Shown here: piece by piece, positions 44,498-56,564 of the stretch
Layout: each line of letters begins with the position of its first letter
Numbering within the stretch: the stretch's first letter is position 1
From: Polytrichum commune
Taxonomy: Eukaryota > Streptophyta > Polytrichopsida > Polytrichales > Polytrichaceae
Length of the DNA: 64,000 nt
Assembly (NCBI GenBank): GCA_950295325.1
Contig: OX485803.1
Span: forward strand, 22,754,001-22,818,000
Direction: 5' to 3'
Made by a program: the position numbers and the translations under genes
Notes under the pieces: model-generated
Told to the model about the DNA's origin: nothing
What the model saw: the letters and a program-made list of their open reading frames with translations, nothing else
Databases searched by the model: none

Positions 44498-45095
44498 GGA
44501 GGGAGTGAGAGAGAGAGAGAGTCAGGTAGTGTGGTGCGGCGGCTGGGGAGGAAGCGCTAAAGGATTGCGGGGCTAGATTGTGAATGGGAGGTTAGGGTTT
44601 TGGTTTGGAGGCGTGCGTTGGAGTGTACGAGGTTTGGTTGATTTTTGTCGTGTTTCTTGGGTGGTGGTGATGCGCCAGTTTGGGGGCGGGGACGGATGCC
44701 GTGGGATCTTGATTATCATCACCATGCAATTTGGCGGCGGGGTGGCGAGGGAGGACGTTGAGCTTCGTGAAATGGGGCCCGGGTTATGTCCTGATGGTAG
44801 TGTGGTGGAGGAGATTATGTTCTGGAAGTTGCATCAGGTGAATGTTGTTGGAGTCCATTGCTAACAATTAGGTTCGGAAGGAAGGGAGGGGTTCTTTCTG
44901 TTGTGTAGGGGTGGGGGGAGAGAAGAAAGATGGGTACATTTGGGGTTTTGTAGTGGGCGGAGGCTTAATACTACACAATCAGCGGAGCGAAGCGTTTTTG
45001 GGGAAGTCTCTGATGCTGGAGATCCAGTGGGGGGAGTCAGCAACTCACAATTTGTGAGTGTGTGAGCAGGCGGCACTTGCCGCCTGGCTCACGGA
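43691..45095 (+). promoter_or_regulatory. upstream and 5' leader region of the DnaJ gene
   Basis: Composition changes from AT-rich to pyrimidine-rich (43720-43905), then G/T-rich to the ATG. CpG-richer words, for example GAGCGTCGCGGCTG at about 43916, suggest a promoter/5' UTR that may contain a leader intron. A (GT)n-(GA)n compound microsatellite lies at about 44459-44522. Frames here (for example 43964-44318 and 44580-44864 plus) are Val/Leu/Gly/Phe-rich from base composition and are not supported as genes. Confidence 0.5.
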
Positions 45096-48000
45096 ATGAT
45101 GGAGTGCAATAGGGAGGAAGCCATCCGGGCAAGAGACATGGCATTGAGGAAGTATGCCGAACACGATTTTGTTACGGCCAGGAAGTTTGTTTTCAAAGCC
45201 CAGCAACTAAACCCTGCAATGGAGGGGATCTCTCAAATGCTGGCTGTCATGGACGTCCACAGTGTGGCGCAGATGAAAGTCGGCGCTAATGAGACGGATT
45301 GGTATGGCATTCTTCAGGTATCTCTCTCTCTCTCTGTCTCTCTCTCTCTGTGCAATTGATTTGAACCATTGCAATGCCTGAAACTGTGGGAGGGCATTCT
45401 CTTAAACCCTTCAGTGTAGTTGGTATAGAAGCCGATCCGACTTCATGATGCTTGGCATTTGGATTCATCTCAGATGTGTGAGGAGGGAGTTGCATTTTTG
45501 TGGGAAATTCCAATTCCCTTCTCTACCCACTTCTGCATGCACCTGGTTGATGACTATTACCACCATCGAGCTTGCAAAATAGGTCTTGTCAAAACCCAGG
45601 AATTAATTGTCCGACCTAACTCGCAGGAATGCTCCTGCCATAGCAATGCGATTTGTTTGTGAAACTTGCCAGGCAGCAATGGTCACTTAGGCCCGCTTTC
45701 TTTACACTAACGAAGATGAGAGCTTGAAGAAAGTAAAGGACCTCAACTTGAATCCACTTTGCACTTGAGCGTTCAACTTGAGAGCTTTAACTCTTTGCTA
45801 GGCTTTCAATGCCGGAGTTAATGTAAAGAGTTCTAATATCATCGAAGGACATGTAAAGAGATCATGTTCTCAAGAATGCTTGCATTCTCGTGCTTTCAAC
45901 TTAGAGAGCTTGAAGCCTGTACCAGGCTTGCAATGCTCGAGTTAATGTATAAAGTTCTATTTCCATTTCACGCAAAGTGTTCATTCTCTCAAGTTGAATG
46001 CTCGAACTCTCAATTCGTGGGTTCCAAGTTGATGGGTTTTCAAGCGTTCTCTGGGTGGTCATTTTCATCCAGCATGCTATGGTATGGTCGGGCTTACTGT
46101 GAAGCTGTTTGTCTGGTCTCTCTTTCTTAGGTGGAGCCAGGGGCGGACGAGGATTTGGTGAGGCGGCAGTATCGGAAGCTAGCTCTTATGCTGCACCCTG
46201 ACAAGAACAAGACAGTTGGAGCAGAGGCTGCTTTCAAAATCGTCGGGGAGGCTTTTGGTGTTCTGTCCGATAAGACGAAGAGGACATTGCACCATCTGAA
46301 GCGGGGCTACTACAAGGGCGACACCCATTCCACGGTCTTCAACAGCGATGCTCCTGCTCAGCCTCACACGACTCACTCGACTCACACGATGTACACAACA
46401 GTTGTGTCCGAGGCAATGCCGCCAAATCCCCAAACTCATCCGTATCCTGCTTACCAAATGCAATATCAAGCAGCTGCAGCTGCGCAAGCAACTACTGCTG
46501 CTCCTCCAGCGCCGCCTCCTCAAGGACCCCACCCGTCCCTAACCTTCTGGACTTCGTGTCCTTTCTGTCGAATGCAATACCAATATCTGCGGCAATATAT
46601 AAACTTTCAGCTCCTTTGTCAGAATTGCAAGAAACCATTTCCCGCAAAAGATATCAACACACCGACTATAAACGGTGTCAAAGTGTATCCATGGACTCAA
46701 GTAGGCTCGGTTCCACTTGCACCTCAGTTTAGGAGTCCACCACCTTCTGTGTACACCTCTTCACCCAACACTACCATGCCAAATTTTGTCGTTGGGCAGG
46801 GCTTTGTGCAGCCTTCTCATGGGGCCTCTTACACAGCTACTGCAAATGGGAATATATCATGTGCTGATGCCGCGGCAGCCAATCTGGCGCATGATGCATT
46901 CCAGAAGGCCAAGACGGAGAGACTCAATGCAGAGAGGGAGTCGAAGAGGAAAGATAAGGAAAGGGAGAAGGTTTTGAAGCAGCAACTGGGTAAAACTGCG
47001 TATGATGCAGCTAAGGCGCGTGAGACGATTGAGCGGGTGATGAGTAAACTCAACCAGGCGTGTGACCAAAATCTGAAACGAAAAATCTTGGAGAGGGACA
47101 TGGGAAGTGACGAGGATCTGGACGATTACCCTAGTGGCAAAAAGGGCAAGTTAGCTTTGGATGATGACGATCAGGAGCCATGGGTGAACGGAGGAGACGG
47201 TGATGCTGAGGTTTCTCAAAAAAATTGGCATATGAGAGAAGGAAGCTGTATGTTGTTTCCCAAGGAGAAGTCATTGAAAGAGATGCAAGCGGCATTGGTA
47301 GAGAAGTTTAGGCGAGAGATTTTAGCAGCAAAAATCAGGAACCCAAATGCTACTTGGACAAAGCTCAGTACAGGAGGGAAGATAGAGAGGAAACAGGAGT
47401 TTGCTGGTGTTGAGGCCGTGTTATCAAAAGCAAGGTGCAGTGTCACTGTAGAGAGGGCGGATCAAAGAGTGGGTAGTGATTTACCGGGTGGGCTCAACAG
47501 AGCACACTCGGCAGAGACAGGGGCTGGAAGCTCACCCACCACACCTGCTCCAGAAGCCCTAGTACCTGTGCCTGATCCCGACTTCCATAACTTCGATGCT
47601 GGTCGCACCGAAGCAGATGTGAAAAGGGACCAAATTTGGGCTGTATATGATGATCAAGATGGCATGCCTCGGTTTTATTGTAAAATTATCAAGGTATGTC
47701 GACAGCCCTTTGCTGTGAGTGGCTGCTGGTTGGAGGCAGCTTTTCCTTCTAGAAAACCCCTTTGGTTAAGTAAGTATAGCCTCTCTCCAGGCAACGGCGA
47801 ATTCAGGCTTGGGGACGATACCGAGTTTGATTCAATCAACCTCTTTTCACATTTGATGACCGTGAAGAAATTCAAAAAAGTCTTTGAAGTGTATGTGAAG
47901 AGGAATGAGGTGTGGGCTATTTACAGAGATTTTGACAAGGAATGGATCAATGCAAGTTCAGATGATGAAAAGCCCCACTTCCGCTATGACTTGTTGTTAG

Positions 48001-48461
48001 TTAAAAGCGATTTCTCGGTGGTGACACATGGAGGAAGTGTGATTTCACTCGAAAGAGTGAAAGGGTACAAAACCCTTTGGAGACCTGTGGGAAAGGAGTT
48101 TCCCATGTCCATGAATGATTTGCAAAGATTTTCACATCAAGTGCCTTCATATGCCATCACAGAGGCAGATGTCCCAGGGGTACCTTCAAATTGTCTGGAG
48201 CTGGATCCAGCTGCAACCCCAGACCATGAGCCAAACCCAACCCCAGGTGATGAGAAACCTCCGGCCGGTACTGCTGCGGAGGCAACCCCAGGTGATGAGG
48301 GAATTCCATCCAGTGAGGGAACTCCAGTTGATCCAGTTACAAGCCCAGCTGAAGGGGTGACCCTGGCTGACGAGGGAACTCCAAGTAATCCAGTTTCAAG
48401 CCCAGCTGAAGAGGCAATCCCAGCCAAAGTGGCAGCCTCAACTGCTGAGATACAGACTTGA
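45096..48461 (+). CDS. J-domain protein with DUF3444 (two exons)
   Basis: Join of 45096-45317 and 46131-48461, 850 residues. The intron (GT at 45318, TTTCTTAG ending at 46130, phase 0) splits the J domain; joining the exons restores DWYGILQ|VEPGADEDLVRRQY and a continuous family match. Residues about 6-60 form the EEAIRARDMALRKYAEHDF-type helical leader of plant DUF3444 J-proteins. The J domain is about 67-133 with an intact HPD at 96-98, needed to stimulate Hsp70 ATPase. Gln/Ala/Pro-rich linkers follow, then a zinc-ribbon-like C-x2-C...C-x2-C at Cys 217, 220, 237 and 240. A Lys/Glu-rich helix (about 330-365) and acidic patches come next. One DUF3444 domain is at about 555-750 (DQIWAVYDDQDGMPRFYCKI ... 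YKTLWRP). The C-terminal 100 residues are acidic Pro/Thr/Glu repeats (ATPGDE, EGTP). Start: ATGATG, first Met, in good family register. The sequence looks functional. The cellular role of this family is poorly defined; cytosolic or nuclear co-chaperone is inferred. Confidence 0.93.
45318..46130 (+). other. intron of the DnaJ/DUF3444 gene
   Basis: 813 bp, GT-AG, phase 0, within the J-domain coding sequence. It opens with a (TC)n microsatellite (45321-45350). A diverged direct duplication is present: CTTTCAATGCCGGAGTTAAT near 45808 and CTTGCAATGCTCGAGTTAAT near 45926, about 117 bp apart. Frames within it (45459-45662, 45864-46130) are not coding. Confidence 0.85.
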
Positions 48462-48660
48462 AAGTAATCACCAGAAGGGCCTATGTTTCTGAGAGGTCCA
48501 TGTATTGAACTTTCAATGAGGTGGATTTTAGAAAAGACTTCAGGAAAATCCTCCAAATTCCACTGTACGTTCTTCAGAACCTGTGGTGCCAAAGATTGCA
48601 AAGAAAACAAGGCTGGAAAGCTCCCAGGACTATGAGTGAACATAAACCCTAAGCCCAGCA
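48462..48660 (+). other. 3' flank with an out-of-frame coding-like remnant
   Basis: At 48544-48639 the +1 frame relative to exon 2 reads ENPPNSTVRSSEPVVPKIAK and then KTRLESSQDYE before a TGA. The basic, low-stop, coding-like text could be an alternative or ancestral C-terminus lost by frameshift in the repeat-rich tail. A TAG at 48529 closes that frame upstream and CAG at 48541-48543 could serve as an acceptor. It may also be plain 3' UTR. Confidence 0.3.
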
Positions 48661-50859
48661 AAGTGAGTGAAATGTATGTTAGACGTTCGTCCGATTAGGG
48701 CATGTAGGCTTGGTGAACATTAGTTGTCCTCCTTGTTGAGCCTCAACAAAATACATCCGCCAGTAGTTTCCCTGCGAGATTTTTGACAATTAGGTAGTGA
48801 TATTGTGGTGTCATCCTACAGTCTCGACTTTTGTATTTGTCTTCTATGATAGTTGGTGTTGACACTCAGACTACCTAGTCTGGGCCAATAGCCAGTTGAG
48901 GAGCCTACCTCAGTGAAGATTACTGGAATTTTCCTGACACCAAACTTTCATGGAGGGCAACAGGAAGCACTAATTTTGCTTTGATACCCGAAGGGTTGCT
49001 GACACCCCAATTATCCTGAGACACCCCAGAAAGACGTTTCAGTTGCATTCACTTAAATTGGTGAGGCTTCTGCAGCTGAGACAAGAGTGTACATTTGATG
49101 CAGGGTCACATTACACTGGAATACAAAAAAAGGTCTGATGTACCACCCCCTTGGACAAATCCATTTTGGGAATTGGCAGACTTTGGTAAACAACTTGGTT
49201 AGTATTGAGCCGAATGGCTGTAACGCAGTAGCTATTCCGGCATCTGGACATGGTTGTTTTGTGCTTTAAGGCTTGGAACCGACTCTGGTTTTCCAATTGT
49301 GTACAAATGCTAGAGAGTCTATTTAGATGCCTTTAGACTAGAAGCTTCAATAGAGGTTGCCAAGGCAAGATTGGAAGTGTTCTCGACCACCAGTGACTGA
49401 TATTGTTCCAAGTTGTATTGGGCCTTGTCAATTGAAAACACGGTATCTTTGTTTGAGTTGAAACATCTTTTTGGTGAGATGAAGTGGATGATGTGCTCAA
49501 ATGGAATCAGGAACTTGTTTGTTGGTCCTTGCCCTTTTTCTGATAGCATTGCTGATGTGTTGATCATGTTGTGGTGTAAGAAGGTGGCAGTACTGAGTTT
49601 TATCCGGTGTGAAGGAATTCACCACTATGCCTTGATTTACACCTGACCATGAAATGAAATTGAATTTAAAGTCTGGGAAGCCAAAAAGCTAATGGGATAG
49701 TTTCAAATAGTGATGGAAACTAATCTCTAATGGGATTGTATAGGGGACATTCCAACATGAAATGTGCCTTGTTTCCTCCTGTATTTTAGGAGCAAAAGTG
49801 GCATAGTTTAGTATCTCTAGAATTAGGGATAGTTTTCATTGTTCCATTTCATGTCTATGGTTTGAGGTGTGGTAGGTTGCAATGATCTTGGGTTGTGGTG
49901 GTGTCAATGGTTAATTCAAGTACAATTCACATTCATATTTGAGAAAATCCTTGAGGCGAGGAGGGCACCATAGAAACTAGAGAGGCAAGCTGGCCAAATT
50001 TTGTGTATATATATGTAAATATAGATGTAAAAACAACTTGTATATGTGCTCTTTTCTTTTATGTCGAGGCTTTGAAAGAGATGTGCAGGTTGACGTGGTT
50101 ACTACAATGCATGTACAATCTCCCAATTAATGTCTGATCAGTATTGATCACCATGGATGTGCCTATTGTCTTTGTAAAACATGTAATTTTTGTTGCATTG
50201 TCAAGTAATAGGCATGTAGATCCTCTGGTGGCCAACAAACTGATGTCCTCTACATTGTACAAGTGTAGCAATATAACCTCACTTGTTAATGTGAAGGGAA
50301 CAATCAATGGAAACTTTGAACCTCATAGTACTCACTTCATTTAGCGACCTTATTTTATTTTGTTTTTTGTAATCACATTCTGGAATTATAGCATACACTG
50401 TAGGCTGATAGCAGGTTGGGCAGAAAATAATTCAAAATAATTAAGTTTTTTAATAATAAATTATTGGGCTAGATGGTTTGGATGAAAGAAAAAAATGATC
50501 AAAATGTTTAAATTTTAAGAAATTTGGTGTATTGGAACAACGTCTACCGAACATGAGCACTACAGTAAATGACATAGAACAATGTTCACAACCAACGCTA
50601 AGACGGCTTAACCTAAACTCTCAAGTTTAACATCATGTACTTAGTTGCCATGAATGTAAAAAAATACAAGTACTAAAGGGGAGAGTTGCTCTAACACAAC
50701 AACTCCAAGGGTCAATTCACTGAACAAATGACCACTCATAAACTCGCAAGATAAGAAAGTAAGTAGGAGTTATGACAAGACCTGACTTTGAGGTGACATT
50801 CTAGTGAATAAAATACACTAAAACTCAACTTCCGACAAGATATAGGCCACACTGACAAC
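48661..50859. other. 3' UTR / intergenic, no gene seen
   Basis: The first part is presumably 3' UTR of the DnaJ gene; no clear polyadenylation signal can be singled out (AATAAA at about 50454 is far). Short frames at 49111-49646 and 50059-50344 on both strands are unrecognised. Confidence 0.4.
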
Positions 50860-52000
50860 GAGATATTGAAGGTTGGCAATCTTGTTTTCTGCCAACGATC
50901 AAATCTTGATATGTTTCGTGTATGAATTGCCATAGCCGGAAGGCAGGAAGGAACTTGTAATCCTGTCAACTTGGTTTCATCACATTGCGCATTGGCAATG
51001 ATCCCCTGGATGTGTGGAGAATATATATATATATGTAGAAGTACATACATTCCTAACCAGCATAATCACTACCAACATATGAGTTCTAGGACAATCATCT
51101 TGTGTCGGTGATAGAACAATGTAAATCTATTCCAATGGTAGATTTGTGGAATTTTCAATGATGACCGACATTTTTCCAGTGATACATATGCCATTGCCCA
51201 AGAGTCATATGCTTATAATGAATCTAGAAAAGAAGAGACCGAGTAATACCATGTCTTTGTTCCTGTATTCTGCGTATCTAACCTTGATCTGTCTTCTGAA
51301 ATAAACTGTCCTGAGGGTCTTTGTCAACCCGGAAATTTGTTAGGAGCACAGTTTCATCATTAATATTGCACATTAGAACAGTCCCATGCATGGATGGGGT
51401 TCATGGTTGTGTGCAGCGTTCACAAGTACATATACCTTTCTAAAACAGCGTTATGGGCTAGACAGGAAGACATCGAGTAATACCAAGTGTTTTTTCTTGG
51501 TTTCTGCCGCTGGTATCTCGATCCGCCTTTTTAAATTAATGGCCATGGCCAGAAGGCACGGGGCCTTTCTCAACCGTATTTGGAGCACAGTTTCATCATT
51601 AATATTGCACATTGAAACTGCTCCTCTGGATGAGCGTCATAGTTGTGTGCAGTATGCACAAGTACATATTCCTTTTCTAATCCGCAGTATAGGCTTGAAA
51701 AGGAAGACATCGATTGATACCACGTATCGTTTTTCCTGTTTTCTGCCGACTCCGATCAAATCTGGGTCTGTCTTCATAAATGAGTTGCCGTGGCCAGGAG
51801 GCAGGAGGCCTTTTGTCAATTGTTAGGGGGCAGAGGTTGTCATTGATATTGCAGATTAAAACACTTTCCTGGGTGAGGTTCATATTTGTATGCAGTGTGC
51901 ACAAGTAAGTCAGTACTAGGTAGTATATGCCTTTCAAAACAGCATTATCTAGAAAGGAAGGCATCGAGAAATGCCATGTGTCTTGTGGAGGCGAATGGAA
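50860..52000. repeat. tandem array of ~240-bp units
   Basis: An ordered set of blocks repeats: TTTCTGCC..CGATC, ATGAATTGCC..GCCAGAAGGCA, GTTTCATCATTAATATTGCACATT, GTGTGCAG..CACAAGTACATA and GGAAGACATCGA..AATACCA. The TTTCATCA..ATATTGCACATT anchor lies near 50974, 51352, 51591 and (as GTTGTCATTGATATTGCAGATT) 51836. Spacing of about 240 bp between the last three indicates four to five units. Frames at 51386-51826 and 51677-52105 arise from the repeat. Confidence 0.75.
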
Positions 52001-53292
52001 AATTTGGACCTGCCATGTGTCTGTTGGCCTCCCAAGAAAGGAGTTTATATTACAATATCCAGCGCTATAAGCTAGTGCGAACGGGGTCCTATATATTGTG
52101 ACCACTAAGGTGTGTGGCCCTATCGTGGGGACTTTCCAGCTCCAGAGACAATTCGAGCCATTGGATCGACTCGGGAATCGTCTCCTATGGTTAGCAATTG
52201 TGGATCACACATATGTCGATTCAACTTTCATATTTGAGATGCAAAAGTTATGTGAAGTCAAGATGAAGATTCTTTTTGCCTATTCAAGTGATCACATCGG
52301 CCCTCCTAGTTGTCGCTGTTGACTTTCTGAAGTTGCTCCATCTTCTGTTGATAAGATTTGCGTCTTCGAGTTTTTTTGATTTCGTTTACCAACTCTATGA
52401 TGAAACGTCAACAACGATTCGGACCTTTGTTTCTTTAGTTATGGTTTCCATAAGTGCATGTGCGTCAGCTCGTCCGACGAGTACGAAAGGTCTCCTCCGA
52501 CTGTGTTGGTTATAGAGTGTAGAATAGTGAGTACAATTTGAGAACGTGGTTCTTTGATAATGTGTTTTTATGGTGTTTATGCTTAGACCCACAACTAATT
52601 GAATCCCCCGTCCCGTCCCCCCTCCCGATTCAACTATAGGTGTTTGGTTGAGAAAAAGCAACCAACAACACCCACATGCCTCATGTGGGCCTCGTTATGT
52701 GGTCGCTCTCGCATATTCGACGCCTAGGGAGTGCCATGTTGGAGTGGTCTATGCCGAGGGTTTTCGCTAAGAATGGACACCACAAAGACATGTGTCATGA
52801 TGAGGGTTGGAGTACGTGCCGGATTTTAAACACCGCTCGGGGCTCGATTGGACTGTGTGCTCGAAATATAAACATTATTTGAGATTCAACCTAACGTAGT
52901 TCAGATAAATCTTGGCACAAGAGGTGAGAGAAGAAATGTGTGCGACTGCAACTGCAACTGCTGTCCTCCTGCGAGAACACGGAGGCAGGTGCTGGTGTGG
53001 AGAATCGGTACTCTCTCGGTGACTCCCGGCTCCCCCAGGCTCCTGTTGCAGGCCCTGTGGAGCAATGAACTGAAGGGAAGTGAACTGAACTGACAGCAGG
53101 GAGCGGCTCCCAAATGAGTGGCCGTGTGGGGGTGGTACATGTTGTGTGCGGATCCATCCCTTCCTTCCTTCCTTCCTTGTTTGTTCGTTGTGGATGCTTC
53201 CTGTGTTGCATGTCCGGTGGCTATGGCAACACGTCCCCAGCCGGCCTGCCAGGCCGCAAGCAAGCATTTATTCATGTACACTCCACAATGAT
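52001..53292. other. intergenic, GC-richer, no gene recognised
   Basis: Three overlapping minus-strand frames (52875-53281, up to 130 codons) have no domain and read Ser/His/Cys-rich in different frames. TTCC repeats occur at 53158-53177. Confidence 0.35.
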
Positions 53293-54310
53293 GTGCACAT
53301 GATGGTGTTGAGGGGCGTGAGTTGCTGGCACGTGTGTTGACGAGAGTATCTCATTTTCAAACCTCGAACATACATACATACATCTGCAATGTGAATCCAA
53401 GTCTCTGCAAATCTAGCTTACATCGAAGGTTGGTTGGTTTCTCTTAGACTTGTTTTTTGTGATTTTCTATTGCGCGTCACAAAATTTAGGTCTAGTAAGA
53501 AACTTTCGTATATTACATGACACTCCAACACGATGCATCCCATGTTCCCTTGGTTGACGTGGAAATGTGCACATGATGATGTTTAGTGGCGTTGGTGGCA
53601 CGTGTGTTGACGGGATTATCCCATTTCAAACTCAACATACATACATACATCTGCAATGTGAATCCAAGCCTTTGCAAATCTAGCTTAGATCAAAGGTTGT
53701 TTGGTTTTTCCTTGGACTTGTTTTTTGTGATCTTACATCGCTCATCACAATATTTAGGTCTAGTAAGAAACTTGCGTATATTACATATTAACACTCCAAC
53801 AAGATGCATCCCACGTTCCCATGGTTGACATGGAAATGTGCACATGATGTTTAGTGGAGTTGGTGGCACGTGTGTTGACGAGAGTATCCCATTTCAAACT
53901 CAACATACATCTACAATGTGAATCCAAGCCTCTTAGACTTGTTCTTGTGATCTTATATTGCTCATCACAATATTTAGTTCTAGTAAGAAACTCATGTATA
54001 CTACATAACAACTCCAACATGATGCATTCACAGTCCCTAGTTGAGGTGGGAATGTGCACATGTTGTTTAGTGGAGTTAGTGGCACGTGTTGAAGAGAGTG
54101 TCCCATTTGAAACTATAGATGTGTATATCCAAACCTTCGGAAAATCTAGCTTAGATCTAGGGTTGTTGGTTTTTTCTTACCCCCATTTTTGTGGTCTCAT
54201 AATTCTCATTACAACTTTTAGCTTCAAAAAGAAGCTTCCACATGTCACACAACCCTCCAACATGATGCATACTTATGGTCCCTAGTCGGGGCGGAAATGT
54301 GCACTTCATG
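53293..54310. repeat. tandem array of 216-274-bp units
   Basis: Four units plus a partial fifth start with GTGCACATGATG-type anchors at 53293, 53567, 53838, 54054 and 54299 (spacings 274, 271, 216, 245). Internal blocks include GGCACGTGTGTTGACGAGAG, CAATGTGAATCCAAGCCT, CTAGTAAGAAACTT and ACTCCAACATGATGCAT. The third unit lacks a CAAATCTAGCTTAGAT-containing segment. An ACAT microsatellite expands in the first two units. Frames at 53586-54285 are repeat-derived. Confidence 0.85.
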
Positions 54311-55112
54311 AATTTATTTTATAGACTATATTTTGTTTGTAAACTGTGTCATTTATCAGAATATTCGATTTTTGACTTAAATTGATGTCAATCCATAACA
54401 AAATGACAACGATATATTAATGGTACATGCAAATAAAATTGAATGCTACATGGGTGCAACACTATCTTGAAACTCTTAGGGACGATCCCCAAGCTTTGCA
54501 AACATCTATATTCGATGACTTTTAGTCAATTGAGGCAACTTCTCCATCCAATCCAATGAACATTCTTCGTTCCTCACATAAATTCTTCTTCCCTCCAAAT
54601 ATACCATACCCTACTTTAATAATAAAATAAAACACTACGTATATTTTCCACCTACCTTATTTTAGATATAATATTGTATGGGTCAATTTATCCAAGTTAT
54701 AACAGTTCCAAAACTTGTATAATTTTTGTCTCTCTTGAATTAAAAGTACCCTATAATTTTTCTCACATAGGTTAATAAACTTTCAACCGTGACCTCCTTG
54801 TGAAGAACTCACTCTTGCTTTTATGATTATCATCACAAATCCAACTCTAAGAAGGAGTTCTGACATCCTCCATAACATTCCAACATGTTGCATTCTTCTT
54901 ACCTGAAAATTCTCATTCCAAACATGTGAACAAGAACCGTAATTAGGACACCCATCCCCACAACACTCCACAACGATTTGACATATTGCATTCTCATTCT
55001 CACTTGAGAATTATGACACAACCTGCGAATAGGTAGGATAGCCGTCCCCATGCAGGTGTGATAGATAAAATAACCATACTAATCCTTCACCAAGCCGGCC
55101 TCCGAGCACATA
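54311..55112. other. gene-free stretch with a short direct duplication
   Basis: Two diverged copies of a TTGCATTCTT..AATTCTCATT / CCCATCCCCACA block lie near 54890-54965 and 54984-55052. No gene is supported. Confidence 0.35.
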
Positions 55113-55608
55113 GGGCCACTTCACACACAAACCAAGAGCCGTGACCATGAAATCGTGAGAGCCCAAAATGAAAGTGTCCAAAGGCCTTCCCCCAACACAC
55201 CTCCAAACTCATGTCGTGTGGTCACGGACCCTCAAGTGTAGTGTGACCGAACCCTCAACCAAATGCTAATCTTAATGAATTTCTATTCACGCGGGTCCGA
55301 GTCACGCATGATAAAATAGAACAAATCAACAGTTGTGAGCGTTCGGAGTGCCATGGTCTCCCAATTTTGTGTTAGGCCTACCTCCAAGAGGTGGGTTTTG
55401 AAAAATAGTCCAAGTGACCATGAAACATGATCCATTCAATGCCATGTAGGAATCCATGTAGACTTTCACATCCATCTTGCATTCACATACTCCGTTGGTC
55501 CCTCAAGCGTAGTGTGAAGCGAACTTGGACCGGCTCCGCCTTTTCCACCGACGAGAGTGCTTGAAGTGTAATGGTCGCGGGCTCTCGGTCTCGTGTGTGA
55601 AGTGGCCC
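55113..55608. mobile_element. Tourist-like (Harbinger) MITE, copy 2
   Basis: Ends GGGCCACTTCACACACAAAC and (reverse complement) GGGCCACTTCACACACGAGA; 496 bp; interior colinear with 13268-13767. The flanking trinucleotides are ATA and TTA, one mismatch from a TWA duplication. Confidence 0.88.
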
Positions 55609-55931
55609 TTATTTGCACAAACTCTCCTCTTCAAAACGTACAAAACTCTTCATGTGGACGTACTTTGGGTAATCACAAGAACAGCAGGAAACTCGATCAC
55701 AAAATCGGCACCCAGCAGGGAGGGAGGGAGGGAGGTGGTTTCACACAGGAATTGCGAGAGGTTCATGAGTACACTCACAATTTTTCCCCCACATCCTTGA
55801 AAGCTCATGCCAGGCTGCACCCAGCGGGTCAGAAGAAGGAAGAATTCAAGTGCTAATTCTTCACGACTCAACAAACATCACGTGGTTTCGGATTCTCTTT
55901 GAAAGGCGGCATGGAATTGACTTGCATCTAT

Positions 55932-55962
55932 CTATCTATACACACACACACACACACACAAC
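55932..55962. repeat. (CTAT)n/(CA)n microsatellite
   Basis: TCTATCTATCTATA followed by about eleven CA dinucleotides. Confidence 0.9.
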
Positions 55963-56073
55963 GACGATTCAATCGTTCACAATGTGGGTACTCTACACTT
56001 GAAGCGGTGATGTTGGTGACCTAGCTAAACTGTAATGAAGAGTGGCTCAGGCGACACCAATGATCGGGGAGAA

Positions 56074-56564
56074 CCGGCAGTTGGTTACAGATGAACCGGT
56101 TGAGTTTGAGAAATAACCGGTTGAAGTGCATCAAGACTTCAGGAGGATTACCGAACATTTTAGAGGAATTTATAGAAGAATATACCTCAAATTAATGAAG
56201 GAAAACCGAAGGATGTCAACATGTGACTGGTGGGACTTGCAAACACTAGGATCGCAACCGAGTATGCCCAGAAATCTCCCCGATCACTGGGCGACACTTG
56301 CAAGTGGTGACATCTGTTTAATCCCTTATGCCTTTAGTATGAGCAAGAAGTTGCGTATTGGGAGGATTTTCTGAGTGTAATCGGTCGAAATCCCAGCGTT
56401 TTCAAGTCTAACTGGTTGTGTGTTGTGATCTTTGGGTTTTTCTTTATTTATTCTCGGGTATATTTGATAGATTCCTCTAAAATTGATGGGTGATTTTCCT
56501 GAAGTCTTGAATCTCAGCCAGTTATTTTTCAAACTCAACCAGTTCATCTGTAACTAGCAGTCGG
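56074..56564. mobile_element. foldback element with ~190-bp arms
   Basis: The left arm from CCGGCAGTTGGTTACAGATG and the reverse complement of the right arm from CCGACTGCTAGTTACAGATG pair imperfectly (roughly 75-80 percent by eye) for about 190 bp. Shared inner blocks include CAAGACTTCAGGA and TTTTAGAGGAAT. A loop of about 100-120 bp separates them. Frames at 56126-56374 plus and 56326-56547 minus are the two arms read in sense and antisense, not genes. No target duplication is evident. Confidence 0.75.

Noticed and set aside
43964-44864. Several Val/Leu/Gly-rich frames upstream of the DnaJ gene
   Set aside because: They arise from G/T-rich leader DNA, overlap one another in different frames and contain microsatellite translations.
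46179-46532. Antisense and alternate-frame ORFs within the DnaJ exon (also 46829-47101, 48137-48661)
   Set aside because: Shadows of the strongly supported sense coding frame.
52875-53281. Three overlapping minus-strand frames up to 130 codons
   Set aside because: Mutually exclusive frames over the same GC-richer DNA with no motif or domain.
53293-54310. Repeats considered as a CRISPR-like array
   Set aside because: Units are 216-274 bp with no short repeat/unique spacer structure; the DNA is plant nuclear and the array is an ordinary tandem repeat.
56126-56547. Two opposed ORFs with similar peptides
   Set aside because: They are the two arms of a foldback element read on opposite strands.
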